Assembly (NCBI RefSeq): GCF_017798165.1
Contig: NZ_CP059068.1
Coordinates: forward strand, 3,906,001-3,970,000
DNA length: 64,000 nt
DNA from: Rhodoferax sp. AJA081-3
Lineage (GTDB): Bacteria; Pseudomonadota; Gammaproteobacteria; Burkholderiales; Burkholderiaceae_C
Direction: 5' to 3'
Part shown: positions 37,141 to 44,902 of the stretch, in pieces
Position numbering within the stretch: the first letter of the stretch is position 1
Layout: each line of letters begins with the position of its first letter
The notes under the pieces: model-generated
Database searches by the model: none
Told to the model about the DNA's origin: nothing
Seen by the model: only the letters and a program-made list of their open reading frames with translations
Position numbers and translations under genes: made by a program

Positions 37141-37671
37141 ATGACCCCAAGTAATTCTTCTGCGCTTTTCCAGGCCTCTGTTCCGGTGTTTGTGCGGTAC
37201 CTGGGCCGCTTGCAGCACCTGCTGGCGCGTGCCCAAGAACATGCAGCCCTGACGGATATGCCAGAACAGGTGCTACTGGACGCAGCATTGGCACCCGACA
37301 TGTTGCCCTTCGCCACCCAGGTCGAGGTGGCCTGCAATTTCACACTGCGTGCCACCTTCCCGCTGGCGGGCCTCCCCATACCGCCGTACGGTGCGTTTGA
37401 GCGCTCGTTTGCCGGGCTGCAGCAACGCTTGCTGCGTGCCGAGCTTTTGTTGGATGAGCTGGACCCTGCGGCCTTTGATGCAGCGCCGGCACGCACCATC
37501 CAGGCCGAAGCCGGGCAGGCCACCCACACCATGACGGCCAGTGAATATCTGCTGCACTATGCCTCGCCCAACTTCTTCTTCCACACAACGGCTGCATTTG
37601 CCATCCTGCGCCAGCAGGGCGTGCCGGTGGGCAAGGCGGACTTTGACGGCTACCACGCCTACGGGCGGTAA
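37141..37671 (+). CDS. DUF1993 family protein
   Basis: 176-residue helical protein of the DUF1993 (DinB-like fold) family. Recognisable parts are SVPVFVRYLGRLQHLLARAQEHA, APDMLPFATQVEVACNFTLRATFPLAG, SEYLLHYASPNFFFHTTAAFAILRQQGVPVGKADF and the final YHAYGR. The biochemical function is unknown; the fold suggests a metal-dependent enzyme. The ATG at 37141 is chosen since the upstream extension is not family-like. It is flanked by minus-strand genes on both sides. Confidence 0.82.
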   Translation: MTPSNSSALFQASVPVFVRYLGRLQHLLARAQEHAALTDMPEQVLLDAALAPDMLPFATQVEVACNFTLRATFPLAGLPIPPYGAFERSFAGLQQRLLRAELLLDELDPAAFDAAPARTIQAEAGQATHTMTASEYLLHYASPNFFFHTTAAFAILRQQGVPVGKADFDGYHAYGR

Positions 37672-37673
37672 GC

Positions 37674-38192
37674 CTATGGGGATGTTGCGGCACCCGAGAG
37701 CGAAGCCCGCAGGGACTCCACACGCGCGCGGTTCACGCCCATGTCGCCTTTGCCAATACGGGACGCCGATCGCACCTGTATGACCTGTTGGACCGGGTCA
37801 AACCAGAACTCCACGTCGTCAACAAACCGCATCCAGCGGCTGGTGTAGCGCACATACAGGTAGTCTGGCTCGCTTTTCACCACGGCCACATCGCCGCGCG
37901 CCTGAAGGATGGCCTTGAGCTTTGCCAGCGTGCTGGGGCCGTCGCCCTGGAGCGCCAGCGGTGCAATCTGCGCGAATGCGCGCTGCGGATGGTCTGGATA
38001 CAGCGAAGCCTGGCTACTGACGCTGTTGGGCGTCAGCGCCGGTGGTTTCAATCGCCCGTTGTTCACGCCGAGATCGGTGGGGGCCGTACCGCCCAGCCAG
38101 CCCAACTGGCTAACGCCCAGCGCCGCCAGCACCAGAACGGCCAAGGCAATCAGTATCCATTTGACGACGACCATCTGCGCACTCCTATTCAT
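37674..38192 (-). CDS. DUF1499 family membrane-anchored protein
   Basis: 172 residues. One N-terminal membrane helix (about 10-30) is followed by the DUF1499 domain, with LGVNNGRLKPPALTPNSVSSQA, FVDDVEFWFDP and the end VRSASRIGKGDMGVNRARVE. The usual Cys in PNCVSSQA is replaced by Ser here. The function is unknown. It forms a minus-strand run with the DUF1439 and RIO-kinase genes (gaps of 18 and 11 bases). Confidence 0.86.
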   Translation of the reverse strand: MNRSAQMVVVKWILIALAVLVLAALGVSQLGWLGGTAPTDLGVNNGRLKPPALTPNSVSSQASLYPDHPQRAFAQIAPLALQGDGPSTLAKLKAILQARGDVAVVKSEPDYLYVRYTSRWMRFVDDVEFWFDPVQQVIQVRSASRIGKGDMGVNRARVESLRASLSGAATSP

Positions 38193-38210
38193 CCGATTGA
38201 CAAGGCAAGC

Positions 38211-38825
38211 CTACAGCGGCTTGGGTACAAAACCAATAACCAGCCCGGCATCCGTTACCGTGATGTTGCCGGGCTGCAGCCCCACCACATCGGCCAGTGC
38301 CAGGTCTTGCGGGCGCAGCTGGTGCAGCACCACCTCCAACATCGACTGTTGGGCCAGTGCCGGGCCATAGGTGTTGAGCATGTCCACTACGCCGGGTTGC
38401 AGCGTGGGAAACTGCAGGCGCTTGAAGCGCAGCTGGTGGGCGCGGATGCTGCGGTCACTGGCCTCGTAACGCAGCGCAAAACTGATCTCAAACGTGCCGT
38501 TATGGCTGCGGTTCAACGCGGGGCCTGCGGCGTTGGCAACCATCTCGGCGCTGATGCGGTTGTGCTCCGGCAGCAAGCGCAGCTGTGGCACCTGCAGGTC
38601 CAGGCTTAAAACGCCGGGCACCGGGTACCGCAGTGGAAAACGCGCTGCCACCGAACGTTGCAGTTGCGCGGCCGACACGGTGTAGCGGGGGCCTGGGGAC
38701 TTGGCTTCGGTCTCTGTGCCGTCTTGCGGGGCTGGCTGCGCGGCGTGGGTCCAACCCAGAAGGCCAGCACACAGCACCGCGGCAACCCAAAGTTTGTGGG
38801 ACAGGGCAGGTGTGTTGTGGCGCAC
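38211..38825 (-). CDS. DUF1439 family exported protein
   Basis: 204 residues with a signal peptide (hydrophobic about 12-28, ending THAAQA). The mature part fits DUF1439 (YceB-like): YTVSAAQLQRSVAARFPLRYPVPGVLSLDL, a beta-rich middle and an end with ALADVVGLQPGNITVTDAGLVIGF. It lacks the lipobox Cys of E. coli YceB. The role is unknown, presumably periplasmic and lipid- or envelope-related by family. It lies between the DUF1499 and RIO-kinase genes on the same strand. Confidence 0.75.
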   Translation of the reverse strand: MRHNTPALSHKLWVAAVLCAGLLGWTHAAQPAPQDGTETEAKSPGPRYTVSAAQLQRSVAARFPLRYPVPGVLSLDLQVPQLRLLPEHNRISAEMVANAAGPALNRSHNGTFEISFALRYEASDRSIRAHQLRFKRLQFPTLQPGVVDMLNTYGPALAQQSMLEVVLHQLRPQDLALADVVGLQPGNITVTDAGLVIGFVPKPL

Positions 38826-38836
38826 GGGCTGGAGCC

Positions 38837-39715
38837 TCAGGCCGCGGTGGCCATGCGCAGCCTGCGTGCTGCGTCTTCGGCCCGTGCGTCGTCAATCTCG
38901 CGCAGCACGGCCTGCATGTCCACATCGGCATGGGCGCGCTCGAACTGTCCGGTCAAAGGTGTTTCGTTGCTCAGCCGCCCGGCCTGGTACAGGCTCCAGA
39001 TCTCGGGGCCGAATTCGGTGGTGCGCAGCTCGGGGGCAAATTGGCCAAAAAAGTCGCGCAGGTTGGCCACGTCGCGCATCAGCATGCGTTGGGCGTGGTT
39101 GTTGCCCGCCGCGTCCACCGCCTGGGGCAGGTCGATGATGACGGGCACATCGACTCCGTCGGCGCCGTCTTCGCCGTGTAGGTGGGCCAGCAGGATGTTG
39201 AACTCCGACAAGTCCCCGTGCACCACACCGGCACACAACATGCGCACCACTTCCGCCACCAGGGTGGCGTGGTGGGCACGGGCTTGCTCGGGTGTAAAGG
39301 CCACATCGTTCAGGCGCGGGGCTGCGTCGCCCTGGGCGTCGGTCACCAGCTCCATCAGCAGCACACCGTCGTGGAAGTTATACGGCTGCGGCACCCGCAC
39401 ACCCGCGGCGGCCAGGCGGTACAAGGCGTCCACCTCGGCGCTTTGCCACGCGGCCTCCTGTTCCTGGCGGCCAAAGCGGCTGCCCTTGGCCATGGCGCGG
39501 GCCGAGCGTGAGTTTTTGACCTTGCGGTTTTCGGTGTAGTCCACCGCCTGGCGGAAGCTGCGGTGGGTGGCTTCTTTGTAGATCTTGGCGCAACGGGTGT
39601 CGTCACCACAGCGCACGACAAACACCATGGCCTCTTTGCCACTCATCAGCTGGCGCACCACGCTGTCGATCAGACCTTCTTCAACAAGGGATTGCAGTCG
39701 GGGAGGGGCTTTCAT
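38837..39715 (-). CDS. RIO1-type serine kinase (PA4780-like)
   Basis: 292-residue atypical protein kinase. It has an ATP-site region with SGKEAMVFVVRCGDDTRCAKIYK, the catalytic loop HGDLSEFNIL, the metal-binding IIDLPQAVD (replacing DFG) and a C-terminal helical part. This bacterial RIO group is widespread in Proteobacteria and its substrate is not established. It is the first gene of the run RIO-DUF1439-DUF1499 on the minus strand. The 225-base gap to alkB on the other side holds repeat R5; I see nothing else there. Confidence 0.88.
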   Translation of the reverse strand: MKAPPRLQSLVEEGLIDSVVRQLMSGKEAMVFVVRCGDDTRCAKIYKEATHRSFRQAVDYTENRKVKNSRSARAMAKGSRFGRQEQEAAWQSAEVDALYRLAAAGVRVPQPYNFHDGVLLMELVTDAQGDAAPRLNDVAFTPEQARAHHATLVAEVVRMLCAGVVHGDLSEFNILLAHLHGEDGADGVDVPVIIDLPQAVDAAGNNHAQRMLMRDVANLRDFFGQFAPELRTTEFGPEIWSLYQAGRLSNETPLTGQFERAHADVDMQAVLREIDDARAEDAARRLRMATAA

Positions 39716-39873
39716 GGGTGGCGCAGTGCAGCGGGTAAAGAAGAGCGTTGGATTGTCTCCTACTCAGGTGGCCTGGGTCTGTGCGACAGCAGACACTCCG
39801 GTTGGGGCGCGGGTACAGGCCCGGTACACTTGAAAAGCAGTTGCCAACACACGTTTGTAGTGCCGAGTGCCTC

Positions 39874-39934
39874 ATATGAAAAACTGGGCTGTAGCCCCCG
39901 TGAATATTGATGGTATCACTATTAAAAACATAGC
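39874..39934 (+). repeat. Intergenic repeat copy R5, upstream of alkB
   Basis: Plus-strand copy starting TATGAAAAACTGGGCTGTAG, with CCCCCGTGAATATTGATGG and a TATCACTATTAAAAACATAG tail. It ends 6 bases before the alkB start codon. The terminal AGGAG seen in other copies has decayed here. Confidence 0.85.
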
Positions 39935-39940
39935 AAATCC

Positions 39941-40615
39941 ATGATCCCGCAAGACTTGTTCGACGCCGCGCTGCCGCCCGAAGCCGCGCACCAGCAGCTG
40001 GCTCCCGGCGCGGTGTTGCTGCATGGTTTTGCGCGCGACATGGACGCCGCGTTATTGCAAGCCATAGAAGCGGTCATTACCCAAGCGCCATTGCGTCATA
40101 TGCAGACCCCGGGCGGATACACCATGTCGGTAGCGACCACCAACTGTGGTTCGCTGGGTTGGGTGTCGGATTCCCATGGCTACCGTTATGCCGTGCTGGA
40201 TCCGCAGAATGGCACTCCCTGGCCCGCCATGCCAGCATGTTTCTTAGACCTAGCAGGTCGCGCCGCAGCAAAGGCGGGTTATGACCACTTTGCGCCCGAG
40301 TCCTGCCTGATCAACACCTACCTGCCTGGCGCCAAGCTGTCCTTGCACCAGGACAAGGACGAAAAAGATTTGTCTGCCCCCATCGTGTCGGTGTCACTGG
40401 GCTTGCCTGCAGTGTTTCTGTTTGGCACGCCCAACCGCAAGGACCGCGCGCAACGCTACCGTCTGGTGCATGGCGATGTGGTGGTGTGGGGCGGTCCATC
40501 GCGCTTGGCGTTCCACGGCGTGATGCCGCTGGCCGATGGTGCCCATGCACTGCTGGGGCGCAGGCGTATCAATCTGACGTTTCGCAGCCCGTTGGACAAA
40601 CTGGCGCAAAGCTAG
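39941..40615 (+). CDS. alkB: Alkylated DNA repair dioxygenase AlkB, full length
   Basis: 224-residue Fe(II)/2-oxoglutarate dioxygenase that reverses 1-methyladenine and 3-methylcytosine lesions by oxidative demethylation. Iron ligands are His136 and Asp138 (LHQDKD) and His192 (FHGVMP); the 2-oxoglutarate arginines are in GRRRINLTFR (Arg209, Arg215). The base-contact residues of E. coli AlkB are present: Trp74 (for Trp69) in LGW, Tyr83 (for Tyr76) in GYRYAVLDPQ, and Asp140 (for Asp135). The E. coli-like lid is therefore intact. No Ada partner is adjacent. It converges on the NTF2-like gene. Confidence 0.94.
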   Translation: MIPQDLFDAALPPEAAHQQLAPGAVLLHGFARDMDAALLQAIEAVITQAPLRHMQTPGGYTMSVATTNCGSLGWVSDSHGYRYAVLDPQNGTPWPAMPACFLDLAGRAAAKAGYDHFAPESCLINTYLPGAKLSLHQDKDEKDLSAPIVSVSLGLPAVFLFGTPNRKDRAQRYRLVHGDVVVWGGPSRLAFHGVMPLADGAHALLGRRRINLTFRSPLDKLAQS

Positions 40616-40621
40616 GGTGCT

Positions 40622-41011
40622 TCACTGTCCCCAGAAAGCGTCTTCTTGCGCCTGGTCGCTGGAGAACAGCTTGACTTCGACGATCTTGCCGTCTTCGATG
40701 CGGATCAGATCCACACCCGCTTGCCTCATCTTGAGGCCATTGGCCTCGCCCGCAAATTCAATGGTGATGGCGACCCAATCCCCATTGGCCATGTAGTGGT
40801 CGGCGCGGGTGATGGCAAACGTGCCTTTGGAGACTTCCATCATCGCGCCCAGCATGGGGCCGACAACAGCCATGCCGCGGTGTGTGCCAGAAAAGCGGTT
40901 CTTGCCTGGCTGGTGCCAAATCACGTCGGGCGAAATGATGCCGCCCAGTGTGGCCTGGTCGTTGGTTTGTACGGCCTTGATGTAAGCCTTGGCGATGTCG
41001 ATGGTGTTCAT
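40622..41011 (-). CDS. SnoaL/NTF2-like protein
   Basis: 129-residue protein with the cone-shaped NTF2-like fold: IAKAYIKAVQTNDQATLGGIISPDVIWHQPG at the start, TRADHYMANGDWVAITIEFAGEA in the middle and VDLIRIEDGKIVEVKLFSSDQAQEDAFWG at the end. Such ketosteroid-isomerase-like proteins bind or isomerise small hydrophobic molecules; the substrate is unknown. It is divergent from an AraC regulator (157-base gap), which probably controls it. Its stop is 6 bases from the alkB stop. Confidence 0.82.
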   Translation of the reverse strand: MNTIDIAKAYIKAVQTNDQATLGGIISPDVIWHQPGKNRFSGTHRGMAVVGPMLGAMMEVSKGTFAITRADHYMANGDWVAITIEFAGEANGLKMRQAGVDLIRIEDGKIVEVKLFSSDQAQEDAFWGQ

Positions 41012-41168
41012 GGTGCGTTCCTGTGTTGATTGGGATATGGTTATTGTTGGACAATCAAGCGCCGTTTACACGGTATATAGGCGCCCAATGCTGATACATA
41101 TTGGACTTATTGGCTAAATCTCGTGCAGAGCTAACCAAGCGACACGACCAACACCAGGAGGGACCAAA

Positions 41169-42068
41169 GTGACGATGGAGATTCAGCGCCTGGGTTATCA
41201 ACCGCAAGCGCTCTACAGGCTCGACCTGGAAGTTTTTTCGGTGGCCGACCTGAGGCTTCGGGCCAAGGAAGAATTGCGCCTCACCCATCGGTACGAGTTC
41301 CACACGCTGGTGTGTGTCACGCAGGGCACGTCCACCCAGATGGTGGACTTCCAATCGGTCACCTGTGCGCCGGGGTCCCTGCTGGTGGTGCGGGCGGGCC
41401 AGGCCCACAACTACGGGCCGGATGAAGAGTGGGACGGTTGGAACCTTTTGTTCCGCCCGGAATTTGTCTTGCCGGTTTCAACAACCTCGCACGATCTCAA
41501 GCTCTCGCTCGATTTGGAGCGGTTGCCTGAACACATGGTCCTCAGTGACTCAGAACTGCGCAAGGCAACGGACTTGCTGCAGCAGATGCGCGAAGACACT
41601 CTGCTCGACGCGCCGCAGGAAGACGTGCATGCATTGTTGCGCCACCAACTCCATACGCTCTTGACGCGCTTGAGTATTCTGCAAGGCAGACGGCAAACGC
41701 AGGCGCCGCTGATATCTCCAGCGTCGCAACGTTTCCAGCGTTTTCAGCAACTGGTGGACAAGCGCTTCGCGCAATGGCACCAGGTGGCCGACTACGCCAA
41801 CCAACTTGGCTACACCGAAAAGAGCCTGGCACGCGCTGTGGCCGCGGCAGCAGGCACAACCGCCAAAGCCTTCATTGCTGCGCGCATCAATCTGGAAGCC
41901 AAGCGCCTGCTGGTGCACTTGGACATGCCCGTTGCCACCATCGCCGATCAGTTGGGGTTTGACGAGGCGACCAACTTCAGCAAGTTTTTCAAGCGGGAAG
42001 TGGGCTGCACGCCGGCAGAGTTTCGGCGGCGGCAAAGGCTCCCCTACAGTCAAACCAAATCGGGATGA
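41169..42068 (+). CDS. AraC-family transcriptional regulator
   Basis: 299 residues. The N-terminal cupin domain (HRYEFHTLVCVTQGTSTQMVDF, then LVVRAGQAHNYGPDEEWDGW) binds an unknown ligand. The C-terminal DNA-binding domain has FAQWHQVADYANQLGYTEKSLARA and MPVATIADQLGFDEATNFSKFFKREVGCTPAEFRR split over the two helix-turn-helices. The GTG start at 41169 has AGGAGG about 7 bases upstream; an ATG two codons in is too far from it. It is divergent from the NTF2-like gene. Confidence 0.88.
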   Translation: MTMEIQRLGYQPQALYRLDLEVFSVADLRLRAKEELRLTHRYEFHTLVCVTQGTSTQMVDFQSVTCAPGSLLVVRAGQAHNYGPDEEWDGWNLLFRPEFVLPVSTTSHDLKLSLDLERLPEHMVLSDSELRKATDLLQQMREDTLLDAPQEDVHALLRHQLHTLLTRLSILQGRRQTQAPLISPASQRFQRFQQLVDKRFAQWHQVADYANQLGYTEKSLARAVAAAAGTTAKAFIAARINLEAKRLLVHLDMPVATIADQLGFDEATNFSKFFKREVGCTPAEFRRRQRLPYSQTKSG

Positions 42069-42092
42069 CGCAGCGGTAGTTACAACACGCTA

Positions 42093-42860
42093 TTAGCCCC
42101 GCGCGTGCGTCACGCCGCCATCCACCACCAGCGTGGAACCCACCACATAGTCACCGGCGCGCGATGCCAGGTAGATAGCCGCACCGGCCATGTCTTCGGT
42201 GGTGCCAATACGCCCAGCCGGAATATGCGCTGACACTTCCGCTGCATGGTCGCGCGCATCTTTGTTCATCTCGGATGCAAAGGCACCCGGTGCAATGGCA
42301 GTGACGACGATGTTGTCCTTGACCAGGTGCAAGGCCATGCGGCGCGTCATGTGGATCAGGCCTGCTTTGCTGGCCGCGTACGAATAGGTTTCCATGGGGT
42401 TGACGGAGACGCCGTCGATGGACGCGATGTTGATGACCTTGGCCACCTGACTCTTGCCCGCTTTGCGCAAATGGCCATGCAAGGCCTGGGTCAAAAAGAA
42501 GGGTGTCTTCAGGTTCAGGTCCACCACCTTGTCCCAGCCGCTTTCGGGGAACTCGGCAAACGGCGCGCCCCAGGCGGCACCGGCGTTGTTGACCAGGATG
42601 TCGAGCTGGTCCTCGTGTTTGGCATACGCGGCCACCAGTGCGCGGGCGCCCTCCACGGTGGATACGTCGGCCGGTAGTGACACACAGGTGCCCAGTGCCG
42701 ACAGCTCGGCCGCGGTCTGGTCGCAGGCGGCGGCCTTGCGTGCGCTGATGTAGACCTTGGCGCCCTGGCGCAAAAAGCCTTCGGCAATCATGCGGCCAAT
42801 GCCGCGTGAGCCACCGGTGATGAGGGCCGTGCGGCCTTTGAGGGAGAAGAGTTCGTTCAT
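42093..42860 (-). CDS. Short-chain dehydrogenase, RhlG-like
   Basis: 255-residue SDR oxidoreductase. It has the cofactor motif TGGSRGIGR, NNAG in DILVNNAGAAWG, a catalytic Ser in NIASIDG and YSYAASK (Tyr-x3-Lys). The pattern resembles RhlG (a beta-ketoacyl reductase linked to rhamnolipid or PHA metabolism), but substrate cannot be fixed from sequence. It is on the same strand as psuG, separated by 82 bases with a plausible own start region. Confidence 0.88.
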   Translation of the reverse strand: MNELFSLKGRTALITGGSRGIGRMIAEGFLRQGAKVYISARKAAACDQTAAELSALGTCVSLPADVSTVEGARALVAAYAKHEDQLDILVNNAGAAWGAPFAEFPESGWDKVVDLNLKTPFFLTQALHGHLRKAGKSQVAKVINIASIDGVSVNPMETYSYAASKAGLIHMTRRMALHLVKDNIVVTAIAPGAFASEMNKDARDHAAEVSAHIPAGRIGTTEDMAGAAIYLASRAGDYVVGSTLVVDGGVTHARG

Positions 42861-42942
42861 TGCAATGCTCCAGCAAAAAAGTTGGCGTGGGCCAGTGGTG
42901 ATGGCCGCAAGCTTAGGAGCAAAGAACGCAGTTGTCGGTCGC

Positions 42943-43875
42943 CTAGGTGATTGCTCCGTAGGCCTGGGCCACTGCGGACGCCAGTCGGGCGTTGTTCAGC
43001 ACCAGTTGGATGTTGGCGGCCAGGCTGTCGCCACCGGTCAATTCGCAGACCCGGGCCAGCAGGAAGGGCGTCGATTCCTTGCCACCGATGCCTTGGGCCT
43101 GTGCCTCCTGCAGCGCCTGCTCCACCGCCGCATCAATGGCGGCGCGGGGCATGGCAAAGGTCTCGGGGATCGGGTTGGCCACTACCAAACCACCGCGCAG
43201 GCCCATGGCCCACTTGGCAAACATGACCTTGGCGATGGCCTGCGGCGTGTCCAGCTGGTAGTCCACCTTGAAGGCGCTGTCGCGGGTAAAGAAGGCGGGC
43301 AGCCATGGGGTCTGGTAACCGACCACCGGCACACCATGGGTCTCCAGATATTCCAGCGTCAGGCGCAGGTCCAGAATGGACTTGGCACCGGCGCAGACCA
43401 CGGCCACCGGCGTCTGTGCCAGCTCCTGCAAATCAGCCGATACGTCAAAGCTGGTCTCGGCACCGCGGTGCACTCCGCCTATGCCACCGGTGGCAAATAC
43501 GCGTATGCCGGCCATGGCGGCAATCACCATCGTGGACGCCACGGTGGTCGCACCGGTGGCACCCGCTGCCACGATGAAGGGAATATCGCGTCGGCTGACC
43601 TTGGTCACGCTGCGGCCCGTAGTGCCCAGCACTTCGATCTCGGCTGGCGTCAAACCCGCCTTGAGCCGTCCGCCGATGATGGCGATGGTGGCCGGCACGG
43701 CACCGTGTTTGCGCACTTCGGCTTCCACCTCCAAAGCAGTCGCCACGTTCTGCGGGTAGGGCATGCCGTGCGAGATGATGGTGGACTCCAGGGCCACCAC
43801 GGGCTGGTTGTGTGCCAGGGCGTGGGCAACCTCGGGATGGATGTCGAGATAGGTGTTCGTGTTTGTGTTCGTCAT
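42943..43875 (-). CDS. psuG: Pseudouridine-5-phosphate glycosidase
   Basis: 310-residue enzyme that splits pseudouridine 5-phosphate to uracil and ribose 5-phosphate. It shows ALESTIISHGMPYPQN, RDIPFIVAAGATGATTVASTM, VFATGGIGGVHRG and the late GKESTPFLLARVCELTGG, all typical of PsuG/IndA. The ATG at 43875 overlaps the psuK stop by 4 bases and is preferred over an ATG 8 codons upstream. With psuK it forms a complete pseudouridine salvage pair; no transporter gene is adjacent. Confidence 0.94.
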   Translation of the reverse strand: MTNTNTNTYLDIHPEVAHALAHNQPVVALESTIISHGMPYPQNVATALEVEAEVRKHGAVPATIAIIGGRLKAGLTPAEIEVLGTTGRSVTKVSRRDIPFIVAAGATGATTVASTMVIAAMAGIRVFATGGIGGVHRGAETSFDVSADLQELAQTPVAVVCAGAKSILDLRLTLEYLETHGVPVVGYQTPWLPAFFTRDSAFKVDYQLDTPQAIAKVMFAKWAMGLRGGLVVANPIPETFAMPRAAIDAAVEQALQEAQAQGIGGKESTPFLLARVCELTGGDSLAANIQLVLNNARLASAVAQAYGAIT

Positions 43876-44858
43876 AGTGGGTTGGCATTGTGCATGCACT
43901 GGGTCACGGCTGCTACCGACAGCCCGGGGTGGTTGGCGTGTTCAGACGCCAAGGTCAGCGCCGCACAGCCCAGTGCAAAGGGTAGGGATGTGCGCAGGTC
44001 TTGCCCATCTACAAACGCGTGGACCAATCCCGCCATCAGCGCGTCGCCCGCACCGGTGGCATTGACTACGGTGGTCGGTAGGGCGGTGTGCCAGCCTTGG
44101 CCCGCATGGCGTGCACTCCAGTAAACGCCTCGCTCGCCCAGGCTCAGCACAACCTGCGCCACGCCCAGCGTGTGCAGGCAGTGCGCGGCGCGCTCCATGT
44201 CGGCATCGGTGTGGATGCCAAAACCGCACAGTGCCTGTGCTTCCAGTCGGTTGACCTTGAGCAGGTGCACGTGGGCCAGCCAGGGCCGCACGCGTTCGCA
44301 TTTAAAGGCTGACACCGCGTCCACAAACACCGGTGTGGCACTGCGGTGGGTAAAGAGCCACTCCAGCGCCGGTGCGCCCAGATTGCAGTCCACCACCAGT
44401 GCGTTGGCCTGCTGCACCTGCGGTGCGTGGGGCGCCAAGCGCTCGGGGGTGATGCAGTCCAGAATGCCCATGTCGTTCACGGCAACCGCCATGTCTCCAT
44501 CAGGGCCGTGCAGCGACACATAGGTGGATGTGGCCTCGTCTGCCAGCACCCAACAGCCGACCACATCGACACCGGCCTGGCGGGTGGCATCCAGCAGGCT
44601 GCGGCCATACAGGTCGTCACCCACAGCCGTCAGCAGGCGGGTGGTGTTGCCCAGCCGCGCCAGGTTTTCTGCAACATTGCGGGCCACACCACCGGGTGCG
44701 CAGCGGATACGGCCCGGGTTGGAGTCGGACAGTACCAGTGGCCGTGTGGTGCTGCCCGAGATGTCCATATTGGCGCCACCGAGCACCAGCACACAACGGT
44801 CGCTGGTTCGGGTGTGTGGCAGGGTGGAATCTGGGGGGCTGTTTTGCATGGAGGGCAT
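43872..44858 (-). CDS. psuK: Pseudouridine kinase (PfkB family)
   Basis: About 328-residue PfkB sugar kinase. It has the N-terminal VLGGANMDISG, GGVARNVAENLARLG and the C-terminal anion-hole/catalytic motif NATGAGDALMAG (Asp base). Coupling to psuG identifies pseudouridine as substrate. The start is uncertain between ATGs at 44858 and 44849; neither has a clear ribosome-binding site. It lies 44 bases downstream of the penicillin-acylase-like gene on the same strand. Confidence 0.92.
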   Translation of the reverse strand: MPSMQNSPPDSTLPHTRTSDRCVLVLGGANMDISGSTTRPLVLSDSNPGRIRCAPGGVARNVAENLARLGNTTRLLTAVGDDLYGRSLLDATRQAGVDVVGCWVLADEATSTYVSLHGPDGDMAVAVNDMGILDCITPERLAPHAPQVQQANALVVDCNLGAPALEWLFTHRSATPVFVDAVSAFKCERVRPWLAHVHLLKVNRLEAQALCGFGIHTDADMERAAHCLHTLGVAQVVLSLGERGVYWSARHAGQGWHTALPTTVVNATGAGDALMAGLVHAFVDGQDLRTSLPFALGCAALTLASEHANHPGLSVAAVTQCMHNANPL

Positions 44859-44902
44859 GGTAGTCGAAGCTACACAGCCCGCCACATGCAGCGGGCCCCC
44901 TG